NCBI GenBank assembly: GCA_005893185.1
Contig: VBOS01000355.1
Span: forward strand, 1 to 14,651
Reading direction: 5' to 3'
Source of the DNA: Candidatus Eiseniibacteriota bacterium
GTDB lineage: Bacteria > Eisenbacteria > RBG-16-71-46
Length of the DNA: 14,651 bases
The notes under the pieces are model-generated. The model was not told the origin of the DNA. It worked only from the letters and a program-made list of their open reading frames with translations, and made no database searches. Shown here piece after piece: positions 1 to 7,064 of the stretch. Made by a program: the position numbers and the translations under genes. The number at the start of each line of letters is the position of its first letter. Within the stretch, counting starts at the first letter, position 1.

Positions 1-30
1 GGGGGAGCGGATGCCGAAGACGCCGCACAT
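1..30 (-). CDS. purF: Amidophosphoribosyltransferase, N-terminal fragment cut by the window edge
   Basis: Reading leftwards from an ATG at 30-28, the ten visible codons give MCGVFGIRSP. Met-Cys-Gly-Val-Phe-Gly-Ile is the hallmark N-terminus of PurF: the Met is removed and Cys2 becomes the nucleophile that hydrolyses glutamine. The enzyme makes 5-phosphoribosylamine from PRPP, the first committed step of de novo purine synthesis, in the cytoplasm. The start shares its A with the stop of the upstream purL gene (TGATG), which implies translational coupling and one purL-purF transcript, a common actinobacterial and firmicute order. The rest of the gene lies outside the window. The motif and the purL context together make the call fairly safe despite the short length. 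Confidence 0.82.
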   Translation of the reverse strand, partial: MCGVFGIRSP

Positions 31-1982
31 CAGGCGACCTCGCCGATCTGGACGAGCCGCTCCCAGCCAAGTCCGGCCGCCTGGTCCGCGGACACGGCCA
101 GAACAGCCGCTGCACCGGCGGGGTTCGCAGGCAGCTCGACCTTTGTCTCTGTGCCGCTCCAGGCAGCGGCCTCGGCAATCGCGCGCTCGAGCCCGCCGTC
201 GGAGAGGTCGTGCGCGAGCGAAAGGACGGGAGCCGAGCGCCACAGGAACTCGATCAGCGCCGCCTGTTCCGCGACCGACTCGCCTGCCTCGGCCACGAGG
301 ATTGCGTCGCCGGAGCGCCAGCGCGAGGGGATCCTGCGCACGTTCGCGACGAGGCCGACGCAGCCGACCACCGGCGTCGGCGGGATCGCGCGCCCGTCGG
401 TCTCGTTGTAGAGCGAGACGTTGCCGCTGACGACCGGAATCCCCAGCGCCTCGGCCGCCTGGGCGATGCCCTCGATCGCCTGAGCCAGCTCCCAGCCGAT
501 CTCGGGCTTTTCGGGATTCCCAAAGTTGAGGCAGTCGGTCAGAGCCAGCGGCTCGCCCCCGGCACAGGCGACGTTCCGGGCCGCACCGAGCACGGCTTTC
601 GCGCCCGCGACGAACGGGTCGAGCTCGCCCACCGGCGGGCCGTCGAGCGAGATCGCCAGACCTCGGTACGAAGGCAGCAGACGCAGGACGGCGGCATCCA
701 ATCCCGGGCGTCGAACGGTGCGCGACTGGACAAGCTGGTCGTATTGCTCGTAGATCCACGCTTTGCTCTCGCGGTTCGCGGCCGCAATTGCCGTCCGAGC
801 ACGCGGGGGCCGTGGTTCCTGCTCGACTTCGTAGCGCGGGCATTCGTCCGTCAGCAACGAGGCCGGAATCGCGCCCTCGAGGTCGCCGGCGAAGAAGCAG
901 CGCAAGTCGCCAGTGTTACTGACAGAGCCGATCACGGCGTGGTGCAGTTCCCATTTGTCGAGCACGGCCTGCACTTCGGCGAGGCGCCCAGGCTCGACCA
1001 CGGCGACCATCCGCTCCTGGCTCTCGGAGATCATGATCTCCCAGGGCTCCATGGCGTCCTCTCTCAGCGGGACCTGGTCCAGGGACACGTCCACGCCGGC
1101 GCCGTCTCGCGCCATCTCGGCCAACGCGGACGCGAGGCCGGCCGCGCCGCAGTCCTGCAGCGAGGCGACCAGCCCGCCGTCGACGAGCTCGAGCGAGGCC
1201 TCGATCAGCTTCTTGCCGGTGAACGGATCGCCGACCTGCACCGACGGCCGCTTCTCGTCAGCGCCCTCGGCCAGCTCCTGGCTGGCGAGCACCGACGCGC
1301 CGCCGATACCGTCCCTGCCGGTGGTGGCGCCGTAGAGAACAACGAGGTTCCCGCTCCCGCGCGCGCGTGCTCGCGTGAGGCGCTCCACAGGAAGAAGACC
1401 GAGGCACATCGCGTTGACCAGACAGTTGTGCTCGTAGGCCTCGTCGAAGACCGTCTCGCCGCCAACCGTAGGAATTCCTGTGCAGTTCCCATAGTGGGCG
1501 ATTCCCGCCACGGCCCTTTTGAACATGAACCCTGGCGAGCCGAACCGCAACCCGTCGAGCAGCGCGATTGGCCGCGCGCCCATCGCGACGATGTCTCGGA
1601 GGATCCCGCCGACCCCCGTCGCCGCGCCCTGGAACGGCTCGACCGCGCTCGGATGGTTGTGGCTCTCGACCTTGAATGCGACCGCGAGCCCGTCGCCGAT
1701 GTCGATCACACCCGCGTTTTCGCCTGGCCCCTGCAGGACACGTTCGCCCGAGGAGGGCAGCCGCTTGAGGAGCGGCGCCGAATGCTTGTAGCCACAGTGC
1801 TCGGACCAGAGCAGCGAGAAGACCGCGAGCTCGAAGTGATTCGGCTCCCTGCCGAGCAGGTCGCGGATCCTGTGAAGCTCGCCGTCCGTCAGCCCAAGGG
1901 CCCGATGAAGCGGTTGTTCCGCTACCGGCGTCAGGGAATTGAGTCTAGCCGGCTCACAGGACAGGTCGCGTAGCCGTTCCAA
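30..1982 (-). CDS. purL: Phosphoribosylformylglycinamidine synthase subunit II
   Basis: ATP-dependent FGAM synthase, the fourth step of de novo purine synthesis, normally working with PurQ (glutaminase) and PurS, neither of which is in the window. The 650-residue product has the small-PurL pattern: a linker with WSEHCGYKHS (residues 59-68, containing the conserved catalytic His), the first AIRS-type nucleotide-binding half with FKVESHNHPSAVEPFQGAATG (103-123), a DCGAAGLASAL segment, then the second half with DCLNFGNPEKPEIGW, SGNVSLYNET and AHDLSDGGLERAIAE. It is shorter than the usual ~740 residues, mainly through a compact final domain and an early C-terminus after LVQIGEVA; about 600-residue PurL proteins are known. 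The only standard start in frame is TTG at 1982. No Shine-Dalgarno is visible, and about 30 residues precede the usual family start near GLTDGEL, so the true start is uncertain. Confidence 0.95.
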   Translation of the reverse strand: MERLRDLSCEPARLNSLTPVAEQPLHRALGLTDGELHRIRDLLGREPNHFELAVFSLLWSEHCGYKHSAPLLKRLPSSGERVLQGPGENAGVIDIGDGLAVAFKVESHNHPSAVEPFQGAATGVGGILRDIVAMGARPIALLDGLRFGSPGFMFKRAVAGIAHYGNCTGIPTVGGETVFDEAYEHNCLVNAMCLGLLPVERLTRARARGSGNLVVLYGATTGRDGIGGASVLASQELAEGADEKRPSVQVGDPFTGKKLIEASLELVDGGLVASLQDCGAAGLASALAEMARDGAGVDVSLDQVPLREDAMEPWEIMISESQERMVAVVEPGRLAEVQAVLDKWELHHAVIGSVSNTGDLRCFFAGDLEGAIPASLLTDECPRYEVEQEPRPPRARTAIAAANRESKAWIYEQYDQLVQSRTVRRPGLDAAVLRLLPSYRGLAISLDGPPVGELDPFVAGAKAVLGAARNVACAGGEPLALTDCLNFGNPEKPEIGWELAQAIEGIAQAAEALGIPVVSGNVSLYNETDGRAIPPTPVVGCVGLVANVRRIPSRWRSGDAILVAEAGESVAEQAALIEFLWRSAPVLSLAHDLSDGGLERAIAEAAAWSGTETKVELPANPAGAAAVLAVSADQAAGLGWERLVQIGEVA

Positions 1983-2097
1983 TTGTGATGCGGTCCGGTT
2001 GTCGCAATTTTTGCCTCACGTTTTCGCGAGCCGGGTTTAGACGGCACCAGCGGCAAAGCCGCTACGGCCTCCAGGTCCGCGTCGAAAGCGACGTCTC
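1983..2097. promoter_or_regulatory. Divergent intergenic region with two small hairpins
   Basis: This 115-base gap must hold the promoters of both purL-purF (leftward) and the DMT cluster (rightward). It contains a perfect 6-bp hairpin with an AAA loop (AGCGGC/GCCGCT, 2049-2063) and a 5-bp hairpin (CGTCG/CGACG, 2080-2093) ending four bases before the DMT start codon, where a ribosome-binding site would be expected. No purine-rich Shine-Dalgarno is visible for either gene. I cannot point to a convincing -35/-10 pair. Confidence 0.35.
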
Positions 2098-2997
2098 ATG
2101 AGCCGGCGGCACCTAGCGATGCTGCTCGTTCTGGCGGCGCTCTGGGGCGCGTCGTTCATGTTCATCAAGATCGGCGACCGCGAGCTCCATCCGATCACGC
2201 TCGTCGGCTTCCGGATGGCGCTCGGCGCGCTGACGCTCGTTCCGATCGTGCTCATCACCGTTGGCGCGAGACGGACGCTGCGCGAGCTTCGCGGCACGGC
2301 CGGCCCGCTGATCGTCACCGGACTCCTCAATTCTGCGATCCCGATCTTCGCGATCACCTGGGCGGAGACACGGCTCGACTCCGGGCTGACCGCGATCATC
2401 CAGGCGTCGGCGCCGCTCTTCACGGCACTGCTCGCCCTGCGTTTCAGCCACGACCAGCGCGTCCGCGGTTCGCGCCTCGCCGGCCTCGTCGTCGGTTTCG
2501 GCGGTGTGGCGCTTCTCGTCGGCGGCCGGCCGAGCGGGCAGCTCCTGGCGGCGCTCGCGGTCGTCTTCTCGGCGATCTGCTACGCCGCCGCCGCCCTCTA
2601 CGCGGGCCGGCGGTTGCGCGGGATCTCGCCGCTCGTCACCGCCCTGGGAACTCTGATCGCCGCAACGCTTGTGACGTTGCCGATCGGGCTCTTCCAGTTA
2701 CCTGGTCATATGACCGGCTGGAAGGTGACTGCCTCGGTGCTGACGCTCGGGATCGCGGGCACCGGTCTGGCGTACATCCTCTACTACGGTCTGATCTCGG
2801 GTGCGGGCGCCTCCCGGGCGATCCTGATCACCTACCTCGTCCCGACGTTCGCGGTCGTCTACGGCGCCGTCCTGCTCGGTGAGCCCGTAACGGCGGCCGC
2901 CATCGGGGGCCTCGCGCTCGTGCTCGCCGGCGTCGGGCTGGGCACGGGCGCAGTCCGTCTCGGGCGCGCGCGGCGGGTAGCCTCGAGCGAGACCTGA
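2098..2997 (+). CDS. DMT-superfamily permease (EamA domain)
   Basis: A 299-residue integral membrane protein of the drug/metabolite transporter superfamily (10-TMS DME/RhaT-like group), the usual length. It carries two EamA repeats. The first opens with ALWGASFMFIKIGDRELHPITLVGFRM (about residues 14-40), the classic N-terminal EamA signature. The second, about residues 145-290, has AVVFSAICYAAAALYAGRRL, a GTGLAYILYYGLISGAGASRA stretch and ITYLVPTFAVVYGAVLLGEP, the conserved final-helix region. The substrate cannot be told from sequence; relatives export amino acids, nucleotides or drugs. It ends in TGATG, sharing one base with the start of a second permease of the same family, so the pair arose by tandem duplication or is a former heterodimer. 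The start is ATG at 2098 without a clear Shine-Dalgarno; Met7 is a less likely alternative. Confidence 0.9.
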   Translation: MSRRHLAMLLVLAALWGASFMFIKIGDRELHPITLVGFRMALGALTLVPIVLITVGARRTLRELRGTAGPLIVTGLLNSAIPIFAITWAETRLDSGLTAIIQASAPLFTALLALRFSHDQRVRGSRLAGLVVGFGGVALLVGGRPSGQLLAALAVVFSAICYAAAALYAGRRLRGISPLVTALGTLIAATLVTLPIGLFQLPGHMTGWKVTASVLTLGIAGTGLAYILYYGLISGAGASRAILITYLVPTFAVVYGAVLLGEPVTAAAIGGLALVLAGVGLGTGAVRLGRARRVASSET

Positions 2998-3859
2998 TGT
3001 CCCGCACCTACGCCCCCTACATCGCTGCCCTCGCCCTGCTCTGGGGCGCGTCGTACATGTTCATCAAGGTCGCCGATCGCGGCTACGAGCCGGCGGCGAT
3101 GATCATGTTCAGGCTGATCGTCGCCTCGGTCTTGCTGTCGACCGCCTTCGTGGCTCAGCGCGGCTTCAGGCGCGCAGTCGCCGATCTCCGCGGGCTGGGC
3201 TGGCAGGGATTTGCCGTGGGAGTCGTCAACGGCGCGATCCCGTTCACGTTGATCGCGTGGGGCGAGAAGCACATCGACTCCGGCGTCGCGGCGATCGCGA
3301 ATGCCACCGTGCCTATCTTAGTCGTCCTGCTCGCCCTGCGCTGGCAGCCCAGCGAGGCGGTTCGAGGCGCACGACTCGGGGGAATCCTGCTCGGCCTGGT
3401 CGGGGTCGCTGTCCTCGCGGGGCTGCACCCGAGCGGCGGTTGGTGGGGCGTCGCGGGCACGCTCGCGGTCGTCGTTGCGTCGCGAATGGGTTCGCGCTGG
3501 CGACGGCGGCGATGATCGGTGCAACCCTGGTTCTCATCCCCTTCGGCCTCGCCCAGCTTCCGTCCCATGTGCCGGGCTGGAAGGAGACCGGGTCGGTGCT
3601 CGCGCTCGCCGTGCTCGGGACGGCCGTCGCCCAGATCCTGCTCTTCCGAGTGCTTCGCAGCGACGGCGCCGCGCGAATGAGCCTTGTCACGTACCTCCTG
3701 CCCGCGACGGCGCTCGTCTACGGCGTCACCTTGCTCGGCGAGTCGCTGACGGTGGAGGAGCTGATCGGGATGGTGTTGATCTTCGGCGGAGTGGCATTGG
3801 GGTCCGGCGGCGTCCGGCTCCTGCGGCGTGAGCCGGCTGCGGCTACGCCGGCGCCGTGA
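2997..3859 (+). pseudogene. Second DMT/EamA permease, broken by an internal deletion and frameshift
   Basis: From the ATG at 2997 the protein follows its neighbour closely (ALLWGASYMFIKVADRGYEP, then NGAIPFTLIAWGEKHIDSGVAAI), until residue ~162 (AVVVAS, base ~3482), where the frame runs into out-of-frame Arg-rich sequence and stops at 3515. Homology resumes in another forward frame from about base 3486: NGFALATAAMIGATLVLIPFG, LFRVLRSDGAARMSLVTYLL, VYGVTLLGESL, ending at 3859. Aligning with the intact neighbour, about 17 residues of the middle helix (equivalent to ICYAAAALYAGRRLRGI) are absent at the junction. The frame change requires a loss of 3n+1 bases, so about 49 or 52. As written no full-length transporter is made. 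Since the rest shows no decay, a recent deletion or an assembly collapse is likely. Confidence 0.8.
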
Positions 3860-4392
3860 GCATCGTTCAGGGCGACGGGCTCAGGCTGCGCCGGGCCGAG
3901 CCTGACGACGTCGACTTCCTGGTCGAGCTGACGACCCACGAGGACGTCGAGCCTTACCTTGCGGCGTCGAGGTCGCGAGACCGGGACGCACTGCTGGAGG
4001 AGATCGAGCGGTCGCAGGCCGAACCGGACGAACTCGGACGCTTCGTGGTCGAGGTCGAGCAGGACGGCGAGTGGCGCCCGGCTGGCGCGATGGGCTTCGA
4101 GGTCGCCAACCGTCGCTCGCGGATCGCCAACCTCGGAAATCTGGCGATCCATCCGGACTTTCGCGGCCGCCGTCTCTCCGACGACGCCGCCAGGCTGCTT
4201 CAGCGCCACCTGCTCTTGGAGCTCGGCTTCCACCGCCTCCAGCTCGAGATCTACGGCTTCAACGAGCGGGCGCAGCGCCATGCCGAGCGCGCGGGCTTCG
4301 TCCGCGAGGGCGCCCGGCGCCTGGCCTACTGGCGGCACGGCGAGTGGGTGGACGGCGTGCTCTACGGGCTAGTGCTGGAAGACCTGGAGTAG
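3856..4392 (+). CDS. GNAT-family N-acetyltransferase (RimJ/RimL-like)
   Basis: A 178-residue, single-domain cytoplasmic acetyltransferase that would transfer acetyl from acetyl-CoA to an amine; the substrate is unknown. It begins with the RimJ/RimL-type opening GLRLRRAEPDDVDFLVELTTHEDV (8-31). The acetyl-CoA-binding motif A region is NLAIHPDFRGRRLSDDAARLL (95-115), in which the loop is RGRRLS instead of the usual R/QxxGxG/A. Motif B is LQLEIYGFNERAQRHAERAGFVREGARR (128-155), containing the typical N-x-R-A-x-x-x-x-E-x-x-GF pattern. The GTG start at 3856 overlaps the stop of the broken permease by four bases (GTGA), so the gene belongs to the permease transcript and may depend on translational coupling. 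Its stop lies four bases from that of the convergent gene on the other strand. Confidence 0.87.
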   Translation: MSIVQGDGLRLRRAEPDDVDFLVELTTHEDVEPYLAASRSRDRDALLEEIERSQAEPDELGRFVVEVEQDGEWRPAGAMGFEVANRRSRIANLGNLAIHPDFRGRRLSDDAARLLQRHLLLELGFHRLQLEIYGFNERAQRHAERAGFVREGARRLAYWRHGEWVDGVLYGLVLEDLE

Positions 4393-4396
4393 TCGG

Positions 4397-6247
4397 TCAG
4401 CCCGATGGCCATGCGTCATCCTCGTACTGCCCGGGGTGCGTAAGCGCCTGCTCCTGAGAGCCGTCCGCACTGACGAGCGCGAGTTGCTTGTCGTCGAAGC
4501 TCCGCCTGAACGCTGCGTACACGATCCAGCGACCGTCGGGCAGCCAGCTGGGACTTTCGCCCTCCGGGCCACCTAGCAGCTTGACGGCGCCATCGTCGGC
4601 GCCGACAACTGCCATCTTCCCCTCGCGCGCGAACGCGATCGTCCGCCCGTCTGGCGACCACGCAGGGCTGAGGTCTCCTTGAAAGGCGGTGGCGGTCAGT
4701 CGACGGACATTCTCGCCGTTCGAGTCCATCACGTAGATCGATCCGTTGCGGGTGAAGGCGATCGATCGTCCGTCGGGGGACCACGCGGGTTCCTCGGAAT
4801 GGTGGTCGCGCGTGAAACGTCGCAGCTGGCCGCCGTCCGAGGAGATTGTGTAGATGTCGTCTCCGCGATCGAACGCGATAGTCGTCCCATCGGGCGACCA
4901 GGCCGGGTAGTGATCGCCCTTTCGGCTGTTCGTCAGCTGTCGCGCGCCGCTTCCGTCGGCGGCCATCACCCAGATGGATCCGACGACGTCCTCCGCGTCG
5001 TCGTACTCAATCCGAAGTCCGCGAACGAAGATGATTTGCGTGCCATCCGGAGACCACGACGGCTCGACGTCGTCGCGGAAGTCGTACGAGAACTCGGTGA
5101 TGTCGGTCGTGCTGGGGTCGATCTCGGCGATCTCGAAATCGTTCCGCCCGATGACGCTCGAATAAAGAATCTGGCCGTCGGACGTCCATGACGGGGTCGA
5201 AATGCTTGCGTAGTGCTGCCGCGAGAGCACTCGCGGCTTTCCACCTGCGGCCGGGACGACCTGAAGGAAGTAGGCCGCGGTGGGGCCGGAGACCGTCTCC
5301 GGGTCGCCACGATCCTGCCGATACGCGATTAGCTGCGAGTCGGGAGACCAGGCGGGCGCATCGCTTTCCTCGGCCGCTACAGGGTGCGGGTGGCTTCCGT
5401 CGGCACCGACGACGTACACGCGGTCGGTTAGTTCCGGGAAGCGGTTGAAGGCGAGCCTCTTGCCGTCCGGGGACCAGGCGATGAACGACGCATCGCCACG
5501 AAGCACCATGCGTGGCCGCCGACCGTTGGCACCGATAACGGCCAAGTACCTCTGACCCCACGGCTTCCCCGCTGAGAACGCGATGCTGTCGCCTCGCGGC
5601 GCCCAAGCGGGGTCGTATCCGATCGCGAGCTTGTGGATGCCTTTCCCATCCGCGCCGATCACTGCGATCCAGCTGGCGCCGTGGCGACCCCGATACTCCC
5701 AGACGATCCGCGAGCCGTCCGGTGACCAGCTCGGCGGCGCGCCGAAGCGGGGTGACGCGGCTCGAGCGATCTGCCGATACTCGGAGCCGTCCACGTTGGC
5801 AACCCTTAGCGTTGGGTTCTCCCATGGTCCGGCGAGAAAGGCGATGCGTGTTGCGTCGGGTGACCACGAGGGCGTGGAAACGAGTGCCGGACCACGGTAG
5901 ACCACCACGCGGCCTTGCCCGTTCCGGTGCATCACGACCAGCGCCACCTCGCTTCGGTCATCTGTCGGTGTCATGAATGCGTACAAGTCGCCCTTGGGCG
6001 CGGCCGTCGGGTTCCATTCCTTCGACGTCGGGGTGTTCGTCAGGTCTTCAGGAGGAGTCCCGTCTGGTCTGGCTGCGTAGACGTCCACGTTCCCGAGATG
6101 CTCGTCGCGGGTGGTCGCAAAGACGATCGGCCGGAGATGCTGTGCGCTCGCCGGCACGGAGCTTGTTCCTACGGTGGCCGCGACCACGACGGCAAGCGCG
6201 AATATGACCGAAGCCTTCACGAACGCACGATAGGACGTCCACGGCAT
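4397..6247 (-). CDS. Secreted protein with twelve PD40/TolB-like beta-propeller repeats
   Basis: From the ATG at 6247 this is a 616-residue exported protein. Residues 1-35 form a signal peptide (FVKASVIFALAVVVAATV, then SVPASA before Gln36). The rest is built of about twelve copies of the PD40 (WD40-like) unit P-x-W-S-P-D-G-x-x-I-A-F, each followed by a strand naming a read-out (VYVVGADGSHP, IYTISSDGGQL, IYVMDSNGENV, MAVVGADDGAV). Twelve units would give two six-bladed propellers or one large one. The fold resembles TolB and the N-terminal propeller of prolyl oligopeptidases, but no catalytic domain follows, so a binding role is more likely. In-frame starts at 6292 and 6355 exist but would overlap the divergent gene, and 6247 leads directly into the signal peptide. 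No Shine-Dalgarno is visible at any of these starts. Confidence 0.85.
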   Translation of the reverse strand: MPWTSYRAFVKASVIFALAVVVAATVGTSSVPASAQHLRPIVFATTRDEHLGNVDVYAARPDGTPPEDLTNTPTSKEWNPTAAPKGDLYAFMTPTDDRSEVALVVMHRNGQGRVVVYRGPALVSTPSWSPDATRIAFLAGPWENPTLRVANVDGSEYRQIARAASPRFGAPPSWSPDGSRIVWEYRGRHGASWIAVIGADGKGIHKLAIGYDPAWAPRGDSIAFSAGKPWGQRYLAVIGANGRRPRMVLRGDASFIAWSPDGKRLAFNRFPELTDRVYVVGADGSHPHPVAAEESDAPAWSPDSQLIAYRQDRGDPETVSGPTAAYFLQVVPAAGGKPRVLSRQHYASISTPSWTSDGQILYSSVIGRNDFEIAEIDPSTTDITEFSYDFRDDVEPSWSPDGTQIIFVRGLRIEYDDAEDVVGSIWVMAADGSGARQLTNSRKGDHYPAWSPDGTTIAFDRGDDIYTISSDGGQLRRFTRDHHSEEPAWSPDGRSIAFTRNGSIYVMDSNGENVRRLTATAFQGDLSPAWSPDGRTIAFAREGKMAVVGADDGAVKLLGGPEGESPSWLPDGRWIVYAAFRRSFDDKQLALVSADGSQEQALTHPGQYEDDAWPSG

Positions 6248-6269
6248 TTGTGTAAGAGTCGCCGCCGAG

Positions 6270-6596
6270 ATGAGCTCGCTCGACGAGTACATCGAGGTCC
6301 ACAACGAGGCCGTTCGCAGCAGGGACTGGGGGGCCTTCAGCGGATGGTTCGCCAAGGACGCGGAGGTGCGCTTCGAGGGCGTGCCGGTGGGGCCGTTCCG
6401 GGGCCGCGACGAGATTCGCGCCGCCTACGAGTCGCGCCCGCCCGACGACGAGGTCGAGGTCCGCAACGTCAGAACCGAAGACGACCGGACGGTCGCCGAC
6501 TACGGCTGGGCGGCAGACCAGGGTGTCCGCGCGGGCGAGCTCCGTGTCACCTGGGACGGCGACCTGATCCGCGAGCTCTTGATCACGTTCGAATGA
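6270..6596 (+). CDS. NTF2-like / SnoaL-like domain protein (first of a pair)
   Basis: A 108-residue cytoplasmic protein with the NTF2/SnoaL-fold pattern: an N-terminal helix pair (YIEVHNEAVRSRDWGAFSGWFAKDAEVRFEG, 7-37), the conserved G-P-F-R-G-R-D-E-I loop (41-49), and a C-terminal beta sheet (VRNVRTEDDRTVADYGWA; GELRVTWDGDLIRELLITFE). These cone-shaped domains bind small hydrophobic ligands or act as small isomerases or cyclases; no specific reaction can be assigned. The stop overlaps the start of the next gene (ATGA), which encodes a second NTF2-like protein, so the two are translated together and may form a heterodimer. The start ATG at 6270 has no strong Shine-Dalgarno and is only 22 bases from the divergent gene's start. 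Confidence 0.8.
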   Translation: MSSLDEYIEVHNEAVRSRDWGAFSGWFAKDAEVRFEGVPVGPFRGRDEIRAAYESRPPDDEVEVRNVRTEDDRTVADYGWAADQGVRAGELRVTWDGDLIRELLITFE

Positions 6597-6973
6597 GCGC
6601 CGGAAAGCGCTGGGCCGAGGCGTTCGAGCGCGCCTGGCGGGCCGGTGACGGCGAGGCCGCCGCCGCCCTCTACGCCGAGGACTGTGTCTTTCGTGCGCAT
6701 CCGTTCCGGGAGCTCGAGAGCGCCCGCACGTACATGCGCAGGGTCGTCCCCGAAACCGAGGCGCCCGAAGTTTGGTTCGGCGAGCCGGTCGAGGAGGGCG
6801 ATGTCGCGGCGCTCGAGTACTGGGCGCTCCTCGTCGAGCCGAACGGGGCCGAATCGACGATCGCCGGGCTCCACCGGATCCGCTTCGGCGCCGACGGCCT
6901 CGTCGCCGAGGCGCGCGACTACTGGCACCTCGAGCCCGGGCACCGCCGGCCTCCACCGGAGTGGGGCCGCTGA
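6593..6973 (+). CDS. NTF2-like / SnoaL-like domain protein (second of a pair)
   Basis: A 126-residue protein starting at the ATG of an ATGA overlap with the gene before it. It shows the same fold: helix pair RWAEAFERAWRAGDGEAAAALYAEDCVFRAHPFRE (6-40), then a curved sheet with EEGDVAALEYWALLVEPNGAESTIAGLHRIRFGADGLVAEARDYWHLE. The frame is open far upstream, but those codons lie antisense to the propeller gene or inside the first NTF2 gene and have no family similarity, so the start at 6593 is preferred. The tail ends in HRRPPPEWGR. Function is unknown; the coupling suggests a shared complex or pathway with the partner. Sequence similarity between the two is low beyond the fold pattern. Confidence 0.8.
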   Translation: MSAGKRWAEAFERAWRAGDGEAAAALYAEDCVFRAHPFRELESARTYMRRVVPETEAPEVWFGEPVEEGDVAALEYWALLVEPNGAESTIAGLHRIRFGADGLVAEARDYWHLEPGHRRPPPEWGR

Positions 6974-7033
6974 TGCCGCTCCAGTGCCGGCCTTGACCTA
7001 ACGGTCTCGACCCGTCCTCATGAGCCCGGGCGT

Positions 7034-7039
7034 TACGAT
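7034..7039 (+). promoter_or_regulatory. Possible -10 element (TACGAT) ahead of the Asp-box gene
   Basis: TACGAT sits 25 bases before the ATG at 7065. The same hexamer occurs six bases ahead of the LuxR-like remnant's ATG on the other strand (13782-13787). No convincing -35 box is seen at the right distance. The purine-rich GGAAGGGGAG (7051-7060), four bases before the ATG, is the ribosome-binding site that fixes the start of the next gene. Confidence 0.3.
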
Positions 7040-7064
7040 GGGCCGTCTCGGGAAGGGGAGTGAG

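Noticed and set aside
210..1973. A 587-codon open frame on the plus strand across purL
   Set aside because: It is antisense to a well-matched PurL, has no family signature or ribosome-binding site, and is expected from GC-rich codon use.
5915..6592. Upstream extension of the second NTF2-like gene (226 further codons)
   Set aside because: The extra part is antisense to the propeller gene or overlaps the first NTF2 gene and shows no domain; the ATGA start at 6593 fits the family length.
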